A stretch of 64,000 nucleotides of DNA from Methanobacterium_B sp963825335 (GTDB lineage Archaea > Methanobacteriota > Methanobacteria > Methanobacteriales > Methanobacteriaceae): the NCBI GenBank assembly GCA_963825335.1, contig CAWGSP010000001.1:744001-808000 (forward strand). The letters are read 5' to 3'. Numbering within the stretch: the stretch's first letter is position 1; each line of letters begins with the position of its first letter. Below the pieces are notes generated by a model. It ran no database searches. It saw nothing but the letters and a program-made list of their open reading frames with translations, and had not been told where the DNA came from. Positions 27,606 through 37,182 of the stretch are shown piece after piece. Both the position numbers and the translations under genes were made by a program.

Positions 27606-30600
27606 TTAAGATTGTTTTAAGGTAATTTTAACATCATGATCTTCTATTTTCCAATCTTTGGTGTATTCCTCGTTACTCGATTTGAAATCAAATTCTTTGG
27701 CCCTAACTTCGTGTGATATGAATTCAACGAAATTTTCTATGAGTTGATGGAACTCGTTGTCACATCCGACTAAGACTTTTATATTAGCCTCAACATCGAG
27801 ATCTAGGTCTTTTCTCATGTCTTGGATTCGTCTGATGGTTTCACGCGCCATGGCTTCTGAAAGTATTTCTGGAGTAAGTTCTGTATCAACAAAAACATTT
27901 CCCCCTTCAAAATCCGAACTTGCAATATTTTCTGGAAGTTCTGTTTCGAATACTATGTCTTCTGGTCTGAGTTCGATTTTTTTATCTTCCAACATCACTA
28001 TGTAAACACCATCAGATTCGAGTTTTTGGTTTATATCTTCTCCATCCGCTTCTGAGAGTTTAGCTGCTACTTTAGGAACGTCTTGTCTTAATTTTGGGCC
28101 CAATGTTTTCATATTAGGAAAAGCATTAATGGTCAACTTTTCAAATATATCTGATGATACTACTTTTTTAGTGTTGGCTTGTTCCATTATTACAGATTTT
28201 AATGATTGAGCCGCATTCAAGACTTTTTTATCCTCGGATACTATCACAACTTTTGTTACAGGCCACCGGAGTTTGTATCTAGCAGCATCACGTGCCCTTG
28301 CACATGCCTCTATTATCTCACGCACAATGTCCATGTTCGATTCTAATTCCTTATCTATAAGATCTTCATTGAATGACCAGTCCATCATATGCAGGCTTTC
28401 TGGAGCATCGGGTTCAACACTGCGGATAATATTTTGGTACATTTCCTCGGTTATGTGGGGCGCTATCGGTGCCATGGTTTTTATGAGAAGTTTGAGGGCA
28501 TGATAAAGGGTATAATACGCCCCTAACTTGTCCGGATCTTCTTTTTCTATCCAAGTACGTCCCCTGATGAGTCTTACATACCAACGGCTCAAATCTTCCA
28601 GAATGAAGTTGTTAATAGCCCGGGTTGCTTTGTGGAAGTGTAAATCATTTAGTGATTCTGTAACATCCTTTGCAAGTGAATTTGCCCTGGAAGTTATCCA
28701 TATATCTTCGTCCCTAAATTTGAGTTCTGCTTTTGTATGATCAGTTGGGTTGAAGTTGTCAATTGACATATAAGTGGTTGAGAACACATAAACATTCCAC
28801 AAAATATTGAACATTTTATTAACATTTTTAAGCTCATCCCAATTGAATTTAAGATCTTCCCATGGTTTATTTCCCCATAAGAGATAAAATCTTAGGACAT
28901 CTGCCCCGTAAAGCTCTACAACCTCATCTGGTTCTACAATATTTCCAAGGGATTTACTCATTTTTTTACCCTCTTCATCGAGTGTGAACCCGTGCATCAG
29001 AACTTTTTTATACGGAGTACTGTCGTTAGCTATAACTCCGCAACCGAGTTGGGAGTAAAACCAACCCCTAGTTTGGTCGTGACCTTCTGTAATGAAATCG
29101 TACGGATACCACTCCTCAAATTGATCCTTTTCTTGAGGGTAGTGTAGTGCAGCCCATCCTGCAACTCCAGAATCAATCCATACATCTAACACATCAGGAG
29201 TTCTCAGCATGTCACCACCACAATCACAATCTATATGAATTTCATCCACATGTGGTCTGTGTATAAAGTCTCCCTTTAATTCACCCGCAACTGAACGTTC
29301 TTTTAACTCTTCAATCGATCCGACCACTGTTATTTTACCGCAGCTCTGACATTCCCAGATAGGGATGGGTATTCCCCAGTAACGCTGTCTTGAAATTGTC
29401 CAATCTTTGGCATTTTCCACCCAATTTTTGAATCGGCTCTCACCAGCCCATGATGGGATCCATTCCACTTTATCCAGTTCGGATAACATCTGTTCCTTCA
29501 CATCTGTTATCTTCAAAAACCATTGTTTAGTTGCTAGATATATTATCGGTGTTTTACATCTCCAACAGAATCCGTACCTGTGGTTGATTGTACATTCATT
29601 CAACAGAAGATGATGGGTCTTTAGATCGGTGATAATGTTTTTGTCGGCGTCTTTTACAAATTGTCCCACATATTTTCCTGCATCGTCCATGAACAGCCCG
29701 GCTTCGTCAACTGGGCAAAATATTTTCAGCCCATATTTCTTACCTATTTCAAAATCATCTGGGCCGTGTCCTGGTGCGGTATGCACGCAACCTGTACCTT
29801 CTGTCAGAGTTACATGATCACCTGGGAGTATGACATGATTGAAATCCTTTTGTACGGGTATTTCATCCGTTAGTGGATGATCGTATTCTAATCCTTCGAG
29901 TTCAGAACCTTTAACTACTTTAAGGATTTCGTAATTTTTATTAATTTTACAATCACACCCATTTGCATCATGGTCATGATTGTCGTCACAGTCACCATCG
30001 AAAACAGAGTCTACAAGGGCTTTGGCCATTATATAAACTTCATTTCCTACCTTTACATGTGCATAGTCAAAGTCTGGATTGATACAAACAGCCATGTTGG
30101 CAGGGAGTGTCCAGGGAGTTGTTGTCCAGACCAGAATATGTGTTGTGCAATCTTCATTTTCCTGATGCTTCAGGGGAAATTTAACGTAGATGGATGGATC
30201 ATCCTTATTTTCATAGTCTATTTCTGCCATTGCTAGGGCTGTTTCGCAACGTGGGCACCATGTTATGACCCTTTTATCTTTGATGAGTAAATCTTTTTCA
30301 TGTGCCCTTTTAAGAGTCCACCAACATGATTCCATATATTTGGTGTCAAATGTGATGTACGGGTTGTCCCAGTCCATCCAAACTCCCAGAAGTTTGAATT
30401 GTGCGGTCATAAGCTTTTTATTTTCAATCGCAAACTCTTTACATTTGTTTACAAATGTTTCAATGCCTATACGCTCTTCAATTTCTTTTTTACTCTTTAA
30501 GCCTAACAACCCTTCCACTTTGTGTTCTATTGGAAGTCCATGGGTGTCCCACCCGGGCTGTCTACGTATGTTGAATCCAGACATACTTTTATAGCGAAGG

Positions 30601-30806
30601 TAACTATCTTTAATAATTTTATTCCAAGCGGTTCCCAAGTGTATCCTGCCGCTGCAGTATGGGGGTCCGTCTAAAAATGAATATTTGGGTTTATTTTCCC
30701 TCATTTTTTTGGTTCGTTCGTATATGTCTCTAAACTCCCAGAACTTCTGAACCCTCTCTTCTATGATTTTTGATTCGTATGAGCGTTGAGCCTCCTCTAT
30801 TAGCAT
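27606..30806 (-). CDS. ileS: Isoleucyl-tRNA synthetase
   Basis: Class-I synthetase, 1066 aa, archaeal/eukaryotic length. HIGH-type motif GRIHLGTAWN (53-62), editing-domain motif WTTTPWTLPAN (227-237), KMSKS at 615-619, and zinc-type Cys pairs CQSC (486-489) and CDC (527-529). A short acidic, His- and Cys-rich insert lies at about 270-287 (29946-29999), inside the editing region and possibly metal binding. The ATG at 30806 follows GGGGAGAATCAAC, and a TATA box lies at 30871-30880. Confidence 0.97.
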   Translation of the reverse strand: MLIEEAQRSYESKIIEERVQKFWEFRDIYERTKKMRENKPKYSFLDGPPYCSGRIHLGTAWNKIIKDSYLRYKSMSGFNIRRQPGWDTHGLPIEHKVEGLLGLKSKKEIEERIGIETFVNKCKEFAIENKKLMTAQFKLLGVWMDWDNPYITFDTKYMESCWWTLKRAHEKDLLIKDKRVITWCPRCETALAMAEIDYENKDDPSIYVKFPLKHQENEDCTTHILVWTTTPWTLPANMAVCINPDFDYAHVKVGNEVYIMAKALVDSVFDGDCDDNHDHDANGCDCKINKNYEILKVVKGSELEGLEYDHPLTDEIPVQKDFNHVILPGDHVTLTEGTGCVHTAPGHGPDDFEIGKKYGLKIFCPVDEAGLFMDDAGKYVGQFVKDADKNIITDLKTHHLLLNECTINHRYGFCWRCKTPIIYLATKQWFLKITDVKEQMLSELDKVEWIPSWAGESRFKNWVENAKDWTISRQRYWGIPIPIWECQSCGKITVVGSIEELKERSVAGELKGDFIHRPHVDEIHIDCDCGGDMLRTPDVLDVWIDSGVAGWAALHYPQEKDQFEEWYPYDFITEGHDQTRGWFYSQLGCGVIANDSTPYKKVLMHGFTLDEEGKKMSKSLGNIVEPDEVVELYGADVLRFYLLWGNKPWEDLKFNWDELKNVNKMFNILWNVYVFSTTYMSIDNFNPTDHTKAELKFRDEDIWITSRANSLAKDVTESLNDLHFHKATRAINNFILEDLSRWYVRLIRGRTWIEKEDPDKLGAYYTLYHALKLLIKTMAPIAPHITEEMYQNIIRSVEPDAPESLHMMDWSFNEDLIDKELESNMDIVREIIEACARARDAARYKLRWPVTKVVIVSEDKKVLNAAQSLKSVIMEQANTKKVVSSDIFEKLTINAFPNMKTLGPKLRQDVPKVAAKLSEADGEDINQKLESDGVYIVMLEDKKIELRPEDIVFETELPENIASSDFEGGNVFVDTELTPEILSEAMARETIRRIQDMRKDLDLDVEANIKVLVGCDNEFHQLIENFVEFISHEVRAKEFDFKSSNEEYTKDWKIEDHDVKITLKQS

Positions 30807-30870
30807 GTTGATTCTCCCCTGTTTTTAATAAATTTTCAATTGTTCAAACTTCATTTAAGATTTGTTTTAG

Positions 30871-30880
30871 GTATATAAAA
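30871..30880 (-). promoter_or_regulatory. TATA box of ileS
   Basis: Reads TTTTATATAC on the minus strand, close to the archaeal consensus. Predicted start near 30845-30850, giving a leader of about 40 nt. Confidence 0.5.
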
Positions 30881-31021
30881 TAGTTAATTTTGTTGAATTC
30901 AAAGAATTTGCGGGATATTATAAGGAATAAAATCGAGATCATGTATTAAATATATTAGAATAAGCAGTTAAATGGTACTGGGCCCATTATAACACGAATT
31001 TAAATAAATATGAATGGAAGT

Positions 31022-31043
31022 AGGATTAAAATCTTTTAATCCT
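31022..31043. repeat. 22-bp palindrome between mat and ileS
   Basis: AGGATTAAAA (31022-31031), TC, TTTTAATCCT (31034-31043): perfect 10-bp arms. It lies 29 bp past the mat stop and over 210 bp before ileS. It could be a 3' hairpin of the mat transcript or a protein-binding site. Confidence 0.4.
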
Positions 31044-31071
31044 GTCCAATAATTCATTTTTTTTGTATAGT

Positions 31072-32280
31072 TTAGAAGGTTCTTATTTTTCCTTTGACCA
31101 TCATTTGAGTTATTTTCCCAATGTCTTCCAACCAGGAATCCATTATTCCCTCAACATCCTTGTTAACAGACTCCATACTGTAACCTTCCTCAACAATAAC
31201 CTGTGCACTGGCAGCTTTAGGCTGGTCAATAGGTTTTCCAATTTGGCTTAGAAGCATAATATGCACCTGTTTAATGCCGTCAACTTCATCGGTTATGTTT
31301 TTGGCCATCTTGTTGGACAACAGATTGTATATTTTACCAACGTGGTTGATAGGATTTTTACCGGATGTTGCTTCCATAGACATAGGCCTATTTGGAGTTA
31401 TGAGCCCATTTGCACGGTTTCCTCTTCCAACCGATCCATCGTCTCCCATTTCTGCTGAAGTACCAGTAACTGTAAGATAATATCCTTTTTCTGTTTTGCT
31501 AGAATCGTTATCACCAGTGTTGATGTAGGTTTCGACATCTCTATCCGTATTTTTCAATGCGAGATCTGTTATGATGTCTTTGAGTTCTTCTTTGACGTTT
31601 ATATAAGTGTCTCTACCATCAACGTGTTTTGATACCATTGCGACGGCAGTTGTAAGAATTATTTTACTGTTCTCACGCAATCCCATGACTTTAATATCTT
31701 CTCCGACCTGTGGATATTTCTTTTTGAAGGATCTAGAGTTTAATAACTCTTCGGTTGCCATGACAATTTTTTCAGTTTCTGAAAATGGTGCAAAACCCAC
31801 TCCGAATGATGTGTCATTTGATGAGGGCATTCCATCCCTTTTGAAGACGTCGACCAAGTCGCCTGATCCATGACCTATTTTGCATTCAACTACTGTAGAA
31901 GATTCAACATCCAAGTTTATGATGGATTGCTTGAGATATTCCTTTGCAGCTGTTATGGCAATTCGATCGATGCCTATCTTTTTACCATCATATTCTGAGA
32001 CTCCACGTCCTGTTAAAAGTATATCTATGGGTTTAATTATCTCGCCACCACCAAAATGGGGGTCAGATTCTCCTGCGGTGATCTGCACTTCGTCTGTGTT
32101 GTGGTGCATGATTTTTCCATCGAATTTTTCCATATAAACTTGGCACAATGCCCTACTGACCGATTCTGCAATCCCATCACTTATACTGTCGGGATGTCCT
32201 ATTCCTTTCCTTTCTACTATCTCTACTTCCTGCTCTTCAATCGGTTTTTGAATAAGCTCTTTAATTATGATGTTCCTCAT
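31072..32280 (-). CDS. mat: S-adenosylmethionine synthetase, archaeal type
   Basis: Makes SAM from methionine and ATP. 402 aa. It is the archaeal family, not the bacterial MetK: ERKGIGHPDSISDGIAE near the N-terminus, HHNTDEVQITAGESDPHFGGGE, GHGSGDLVDVF, and DDGSVGRGNRANGLITPNRPMSMEATSGKNP. A GGGAGG ribosome binding site and a TATA box (32322-32329) are well placed. A methyltransferase gene lies on the other strand 700 bp away, but no operon link exists. Confidence 0.96.
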   Translation of the reverse strand: MRNIIIKELIQKPIEEQEVEIVERKGIGHPDSISDGIAESVSRALCQVYMEKFDGKIMHHNTDEVQITAGESDPHFGGGEIIKPIDILLTGRGVSEYDGKKIGIDRIAITAAKEYLKQSIINLDVESSTVVECKIGHGSGDLVDVFKRDGMPSSNDTSFGVGFAPFSETEKIVMATEELLNSRSFKKKYPQVGEDIKVMGLRENSKIILTTAVAMVSKHVDGRDTYINVKEELKDIITDLALKNTDRDVETYINTGDNDSSKTEKGYYLTVTGTSAEMGDDGSVGRGNRANGLITPNRPMSMEATSGKNPINHVGKIYNLLSNKMAKNITDEVDGIKQVHIMLLSQIGKPIDQPKAASAQVIVEEGYSMESVNKDVEGIMDSWLEDIGKITQMMVKGKIRTF

Positions 32281-32644
32281 AAATGGCCTCCCATATCAAT
32301 ATTAAAACTCTAAATTAAAACTATTTATACTATGAATATGTTGATGGATAAAAATACTACGTTAATTGTAAAATTTATTATATTCTAACATATTCTTCAG
32401 CAATGGTGTTTAATGTATGCCTTTTGAAACAAGTGGTATAAAAAGTGATCCATAGAGAAACTATGAGTTCATTGTTATGGAGGATAATGGTCTAGTTTAA
32501 AATTATAAATTTTTGTTGTTTTTATCAATGACAAATCACTGTTAATCCCGCGGGTAAATTAAATTAATCTTGAACATCAAAAAAATAACATGGAAAATTA
32601 AACTAAAATTAAATATTTTGTTAGGGTAATAATGAGGTGTAACA
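32281..32644. other. Intergenic region between divergent mat and the 98-aa gene
   Basis: 364 bp, AT-rich, with the mat promoter near 32322-32329. It contains one compositional oddity, the palindrome CCCGCGGG at 32547-32554. I see no RNA gene or credible small ORF. Confidence 0.5.
32322..32329 (-). promoter_or_regulatory. TATA box of mat
   Basis: Reads TATAAATA on the minus strand, 42-49 bp before the mat start. The predicted transcription start near 32298 leaves a short leader holding GGGAGG. Confidence 0.5.
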
Positions 32645-32941
32645 TTGAGCGTACCTAAACCAATTGTTGGGATAGTAAAAGGATGCAAAGTTGAATGTAA
32701 TTCTGAAGACCTTAAAAATTATGGTGAAGATGCTAAGGTAATTGTTGTATCTGAAGATCTTTACTCGAATATAATACAAAATCTAGGAAATATGGAAGAG
32801 TATCTCCGTGAGCTACGAGAGTTAGACATAGGTATTAAGGTTGAACAAATGGAGAATATGACCCGTGATATCGAAACCAAGTTTAAGGCGTTATCGTATC
32901 ATAAGTATTTGGGAGAAGATTTGAACCAGTATTTGGAATAA
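32645..32941 (+). CDS. Small unknown protein with TTG start
   Basis: 98 aa, acidic, mixed alpha/beta, family not recognised. VGIVKGCKVECNSEDLKNYGEDAKVIVVSEDLY begins the protein, and the second half is a charged helix (EEYLRELRELDIGIKVEQMENMTRDIETK). The start is a TTG: GAGGTG at 32634-32639 is 5 nt upstream. It lies 36 bp before the methyltransferase gene and is likely cotranscribed with it. Confidence 0.65.
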   Translation: MSVPKPIVGIVKGCKVECNSEDLKNYGEDAKVIVVSEDLYSNIIQNLGNMEEYLRELRELDIGIKVEQMENMTRDIETKFKALSYHKYLGEDLNQYLE

Positions 32942-32977
32942 TCAAATAATTTTTAAAATAACTGGTAGGAGTAATTC

Positions 32978-33769
32978 ATGAGTTTACTAACAGAACAATT
33001 TGCTGACTCAAAAAATTTTATGGCTAGGATAGAATTAAATCGTAGGTTTAGCACCAATCCCTACCCTTGGACTAAATGGATCTTTGACCAGATGAAATTT
33101 GGTGAACATGATAATGTACTGGAACTGGGTAGTGGAAATGCAATTTTGTGGAAATACAATCTTACAAGGATAAAACCCGGTACCAATATCATATTATCAG
33201 ATTTTTCCGAAGGAATGCTAGACGATGCACGAAATGTTTTGGGTGAATCCGCAGAACAGTTTCATTACATGGTTATGGATGCCCAGAAAATCCTTTATCC
33301 CAACGATACGTTTGATATGGTCGTTGCAAATTTAATGATTTATCTTCTCCAGGACCAGAAAAAAACCATATCCGAGGTAAGCAGGGTTTTGAATAGGGGT
33401 GGTGCATTTTACGCCACAACACTAGGAAAAAACAACATGAAGGAACTGGATAAATTATTATCCTGTTATGATGATAGACTAAAAAGTCCATTAGGACAAT
33501 TAACAAGCATTTTTGGACTTGAAAATGGGGCTGAACAATTGAATAACTCCTTTGCTGAAGTTGAAATGAGAAAATATAAAGACAGTCTCGAAATTTCAGA
33601 AACCAATCCACTCGTGAATTACATCCTATCATTCAGTAACAATAAAACCATTTTAAAAGGAGCAATGCTGGAGGGATTCAGGGAATATATCGACCAAATT
33701 TTGGAAGATAATGGCATAATAAAGATTACCAAAGATACTGGAATCTTCATAGCCAGAACTCCTTTGTAA
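32978..33769 (+). CDS. Class-I SAM-dependent methyltransferase
   Basis: 263 aa with a Rossmann methyltransferase core: motif I NVLELGSGNA, motif II acidic IILSDFSEGM, motif III-like MDAQKILYPNDTFDMVVANLMIYLL, and the post-motif LNRGGAFYATTLG. These place it in the UbiE/Methyltransf_11 type group. Substrate unknown. AGGAG lies 6 nt before the ATG. It is downstream of the 98-aa unknown, 36 bp apart. Confidence 0.85.
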   Translation: MSLLTEQFADSKNFMARIELNRRFSTNPYPWTKWIFDQMKFGEHDNVLELGSGNAILWKYNLTRIKPGTNIILSDFSEGMLDDARNVLGESAEQFHYMVMDAQKILYPNDTFDMVVANLMIYLLQDQKKTISEVSRVLNRGGAFYATTLGKNNMKELDKLLSCYDDRLKSPLGQLTSIFGLENGAEQLNNSFAEVEMRKYKDSLEISETNPLVNYILSFSNNKTILKGAMLEGFREYIDQILEDNGIIKITKDTGIFIARTPL

Positions 33770-33919
33770 CAGTCTTTTATTCAAAACATTGGTGCATTTA
33801 TTATGGTACAAATAATTGTAAAAATCAATATTTCGACTTATTTGACTCCAAACAAAAATGCCTTTGTTACAGGGAGATAGGTTTACAATCCAATTTTTTC
33901 ATGATTAAAAAATAAAAAT

Positions 33920-34492
33920 TTAACATTGTTTTATTCCATCCAGCAGTGTTTTAAAGAATATTATTCTTTCATTAGTTTTTGTCCGAAGAATGTACTCCAT
34001 GGTGTATGATATGTGGGTTAAAATGAGCTCTAAAATATATGCGGGAGGTAAATCTTTCAATAATTTGTTTTTAATACCCTCTTCAATCAATCTAATTACA
34101 TCTTTTTGAATATGGGCAAATTTGGCTTCGACATCTTCGGTTTTATACGGTGATGGATCAAATTGCATCATAAATTTGAATTTATATGGATTTTTAACGC
34201 CCCAATCGATTGTTTTCATCCATAAATTTTTTAAGGATTCATAACTTAATGGTTTTGTAAGATTTGAGAGCATTATAACCATATATTCTTCTTTTATAGA
34301 TATATACAGTTTATTGATCAAATCAACCTTATTTTCAAAGTATAAATAAAGAGTTCCTGTTGCAACCCCTGATTCTTTAGAAATTAAAGAAGTTGAAGCG
34401 TTGTCAATACCCTTTTCAACAAATAATTTCAAAGATGCATTCAATATCCTCTCTTTTTTATCTTCTTGGACCATCATAATCATAATTACCAT
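33920..34492 (-). CDS. TetR/AcrR family transcriptional regulator
   Basis: 190 aa. The N-terminal helix-turn-helix reads KKERILNASLKLFVEKGIDNASTSLISKESGVATGTLYLYFENKVDLINKLY, a standard TetR DNA-binding domain; the rest is a helical ligand domain. It is downstream of the aldo/keto reductase gene on the same strand. A 22-bp inverted repeat (34487-34508) overlaps its start region, so it probably represses itself. Four clustered ATGs (34492, 34483, 34477, 34474) leave the exact start open; the GGAGGA at 34511-34516 is too far from the first. Confidence 0.88.
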   Translation of the reverse strand: MVIMIMMVQEDKKERILNASLKLFVEKGIDNASTSLISKESGVATGTLYLYFENKVDLINKLYISIKEEYMVIMLSNLTKPLSYESLKNLWMKTIDWGVKNPYKFKFMMQFDPSPYKTEDVEAKFAHIQKDVIRLIEEGIKNKLLKDLPPAYILELILTHISYTMEYILRTKTNERIIFFKTLLDGIKQC

Positions 34493-34508
34493 TTTATAAT
34501 AAATGGTA
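34487..34508. promoter_or_regulatory. Candidate TetR operator (inverted repeat)
   Basis: TACCATTT (34487-34494), spacer TATAAT, AAATGGTA (34501-34508), no mismatch. It overlaps the first codons and upstream edge of the tetR gene, a usual place for an autoregulatory operator of this family. Confidence 0.5.
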
Positions 34509-34524
34509 TATCCTCCTATGATTT

Positions 34525-35766
34525 TTAACGTTTGCTGAATAATTTTGATACTCTGTTATTCAAAGACAGGAACCCGTTCATTAACGGCATACCAACACTA
34601 CCTATTATCTTTACTTTATATTGGAATCCTCTGCCTTCCATATCTTGTGAGACTTCTTCCATTAGTGCAGGGACGTCTAATTTTTGAGGACATATCTGTG
34701 CACACTTGCCGCATTGATTACAAAGCCCTGCATGGGCTTGTTTGCCGCTCGCAGCCCCACCCATATATGTTAAATACATGAATGTAGCTTGGGAATCATT
34801 AAACATGTGTTTTTGGTTGTATAATGCGAAACATAGGGGGATATCGACACCTTTGGGACAGGGCACGCAGTAACCACACCCAGTGCAGTCTACCTTCATC
34901 AGTTCTCGATAAACTTCTTTTACCTCATCATATAATTTCATTTCTTCGTCTGGAATTGAATTGGGTAATGTTTGGTTGGTAACCCTAATATTTTCTTCGA
35001 CTTGTGCTAGATCTCCCATTCCAGAAATAACACACGTGATTTCGGGGTGATTTAAAACCCATCTTAAAGCCCATTCCGCTGGGGTTCTCTTGATATTGGA
35101 TTTGTTCCAAATCTCTAATGCTTTTTCAGGAACATTTTTAGATAGTATTCCACCTTTTAATGGTTCCATTGCAATAACAGAAACCCCATGAGATGCAGCA
35201 TATCTCAAACCCTCTATTCCTGCCTGATTGGTCTCATCTAAAAAATTATACTGTATTAAACACAAATCCCATTGATATTCATCTATAATTTTTTTGAAGG
35301 CATCTTTATTATCATGGAAAGAAAAGCCTATATTTTTTATTTTACCTTCTTTTTTGGCGTTTTCTAAAAATTCGATTACACCTAATTTTTTAAGGTTGGA
35401 GAACCCTCCTTCGCTAAGAGAATGGATCAAATAATAGTCTATAAAGTCAGTTTGGAGTTTTTCTAGTTGAGTTTCTAGGAAGTTCTCCATATCTTCTGGT
35501 TTTTTAACGAACCATGATGGCATTTTGGTGCATAACTTTACTTTGTCACGGTATTCTCCTTGTAATATATCTCCCAGGAATAATTCACTTGATCCTCCGT
35601 GATAGGGGAGAGCGGTATCCACGAAGTTCACACCGTTGTCTATTGCATAATATATAATATTTTTTGCTTCATCTTTATCGATCCTCCCATTTTTCGTGGG
35701 GAGTCTCATGGCGCCGAAACCCAACGCTGAAATTTCATCACCATTGTTAGCTTTTCTTATCTGCAT
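34525..35766 (-). CDS. Aldo/keto reductase with C-terminal ferredoxin-like domain
   Basis: 413 aa. Aldo/keto reductase barrel (LGFGAMRLP, NFVDTALPYHG with the catalytic Asp and Tyr, LIHSLSEGG, RWVLNHPEITCVISGM) followed by cysteine motifs CTGCGYCVPCPKGV and CNQCGKCAQICPQ for one or two 4Fe-4S clusters. This fused form is common in anaerobes; substrate and electron donor unknown. AGGTGAT just upstream selects the ATG at 35766 over the one at 35781. The TetR gene follows it by 32 bp and may control it. Confidence 0.9.
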   Translation of the reverse strand: MQIRKANNGDEISALGFGAMRLPTKNGRIDKDEAKNIIYYAIDNGVNFVDTALPYHGGSSELFLGDILQGEYRDKVKLCTKMPSWFVKKPEDMENFLETQLEKLQTDFIDYYLIHSLSEGGFSNLKKLGVIEFLENAKKEGKIKNIGFSFHDNKDAFKKIIDEYQWDLCLIQYNFLDETNQAGIEGLRYAASHGVSVIAMEPLKGGILSKNVPEKALEIWNKSNIKRTPAEWALRWVLNHPEITCVISGMGDLAQVEENIRVTNQTLPNSIPDEEMKLYDEVKEVYRELMKVDCTGCGYCVPCPKGVDIPLCFALYNQKHMFNDSQATFMYLTYMGGAASGKQAHAGLCNQCGKCAQICPQKLDVPALMEEVSQDMEGRGFQYKVKIIGSVGMPLMNGFLSLNNRVSKLFSKR

Positions 35767-36008
35767 ATTATCACCTAACATTCGTTTTTAATTTAATAAA
35801 TTATCATAAAACACTTCGTATTTGACATGAGTTCGGACAAAAAAACCAAATTTCAAATTGAATTGTCACAAATGTTATTCATCTCTTTGTCTGATATGTA
35901 TGAATGAGTAATCAGTCATACCTTATAAAGTATTCTATTATCAAGTCGTACCTAATCACAGAACTCAAGAATTGAAAATAATTTAAGATACAAAAAAAAA
36001 GAATTGAA

Positions 36009-36437
36009 TTACTCCGGTTTGAACACTTCAAAAAATAGTGCTTTAAATTCATCAAGCAATTCGTTAGGGAAGGTTAAACCGACACAAATGATTAGTACGC
36101 CCGTTTTTAGGAATTCATCATTATTAGGGTCTTCTATGAGCTCTTCATCAAAGACTAATTTCACCTTCGCATTTTCTTGAAGAAAATTCCAAAGTGTGTC
36201 ACGTTTATGGCCTTTGCCGTTGATTACAATGTTGTTGCGAAGTGCTAATTGTAAAAATTGTTTCCAGTCCTCATAATCGCAAAATTCTAGCCAGACCGAT
36301 CCTTTATAATCAATACACGAATTGCATGTTTCAATTTCCCAGTGAAAGAAATTTTTTATGATATCTTCGAGTCCCTCGTCAACCGAAATAACAAATTCAT
36401 CATCAATTTTAACTTCTGCTTGCTTGTGTTCATTCAT
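36009..36437 (-). CDS. Unknown 142-aa acidic protein
   Basis: Soluble, acidic, with no recognised family. It contains ETCNSCIDYKGSVWLEFCDYEDWKQFLQLAL and a hydrophobic strand LKTGVLIICVGLTFPNELLDEF. ATG 36437 follows GGTGA at close spacing; the longer open frame has upstream ATG and TTG codons (36452, 36464) without a better site. It stands alone between two gaps. Confidence 0.6.
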   Translation of the reverse strand: MNEHKQAEVKIDDEFVISVDEGLEDIIKNFFHWEIETCNSCIDYKGSVWLEFCDYEDWKQFLQLALRNNIVINGKGHKRDTLWNFLQENAKVKLVFDEELIEDPNNDEFLKTGVLIICVGLTFPNELLDEFKALFFEVFKPE

Positions 36438-36742
36438 AACTTCACCATCCATATTTCTTAACAACTACATGAAAATTTATTCAACTAATCAAAATGTATC
36501 ATAAATATCCAAAGAGACTTCCGAATAAATTCTATTAAAAATCAAAACAATTGAACATCAATAATTTTTATAAAAGTATCGAAGATGTAAAATGATCTTT
36601 ATTCCACTTGAATCTTAACGTACATAAATACCACAGTTCAAATAATAAAATAGATTAAAAAAAAGATATAGTGAAATAATTTTATTGCTATTTAAGATTT
36701 TATAATAATCGAATTGAGAAAAAAGTGATCGGAGCATAATCC

Positions 36743-37114
36743 ATGAAACATGTTGTACTAATAAATAAGAGTAAGGGAAACAATTTTGGCAGTATAGAAG
36801 TTGCAGACAGTTTCATGTCGAGGTTCAGGGGGTTAATGTTTAGAAAACATATTGACACGGGTTTGATACTTGAATTACCAAGCAGTAGGAGCAGACATGG
36901 CTCAGCCATACACATGTTTTTCATGAGATTTCCCCTTGATATCGTATTTGCTGATGAAAAGAGGATGGTTGTTGACACAGTCTCAATCGAACCGTGGAAA
37001 ACTTATACGCCAATAGCACCTGCTAAATATGTTATAGAGCTCAAAAATGGTGCCATAAAAGAATTCGATCTTGAAATAGGGGATGAACTTGATTTCACAC
37101 TTGATTGTGTTTGA
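36743..37114 (+). CDS. DUF192 family protein
   Basis: 123 aa, all of it a DUF192 domain: VADSFMSRFRGLMFRK near the N-terminus, IHMFFMRFPLDIVFADEKRMVVDTVSIEPW in the middle, and YVIELKNGAIKEFDLEIGDELDF at the end. This small beta-rich family is widespread but has no settled function. No signal peptide, unlike many bacterial members. GGAG lies 8 nt upstream of the ATG. Followed by the 100-aa unknown at 65 bp. Confidence 0.85.
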   Translation: MKHVVLINKSKGNNFGSIEVADSFMSRFRGLMFRKHIDTGLILELPSSRSRHGSAIHMFFMRFPLDIVFADEKRMVVDTVSIEPWKTYTPIAPAKYVIELKNGAIKEFDLEIGDELDFTLDCV

Positions 37115-37182
37115 TAAGAATAATAATCAAAATGAAATGGTTTCATATCTAATCAAAAGAAAGAGCTTTTGGAGGAAGGATG

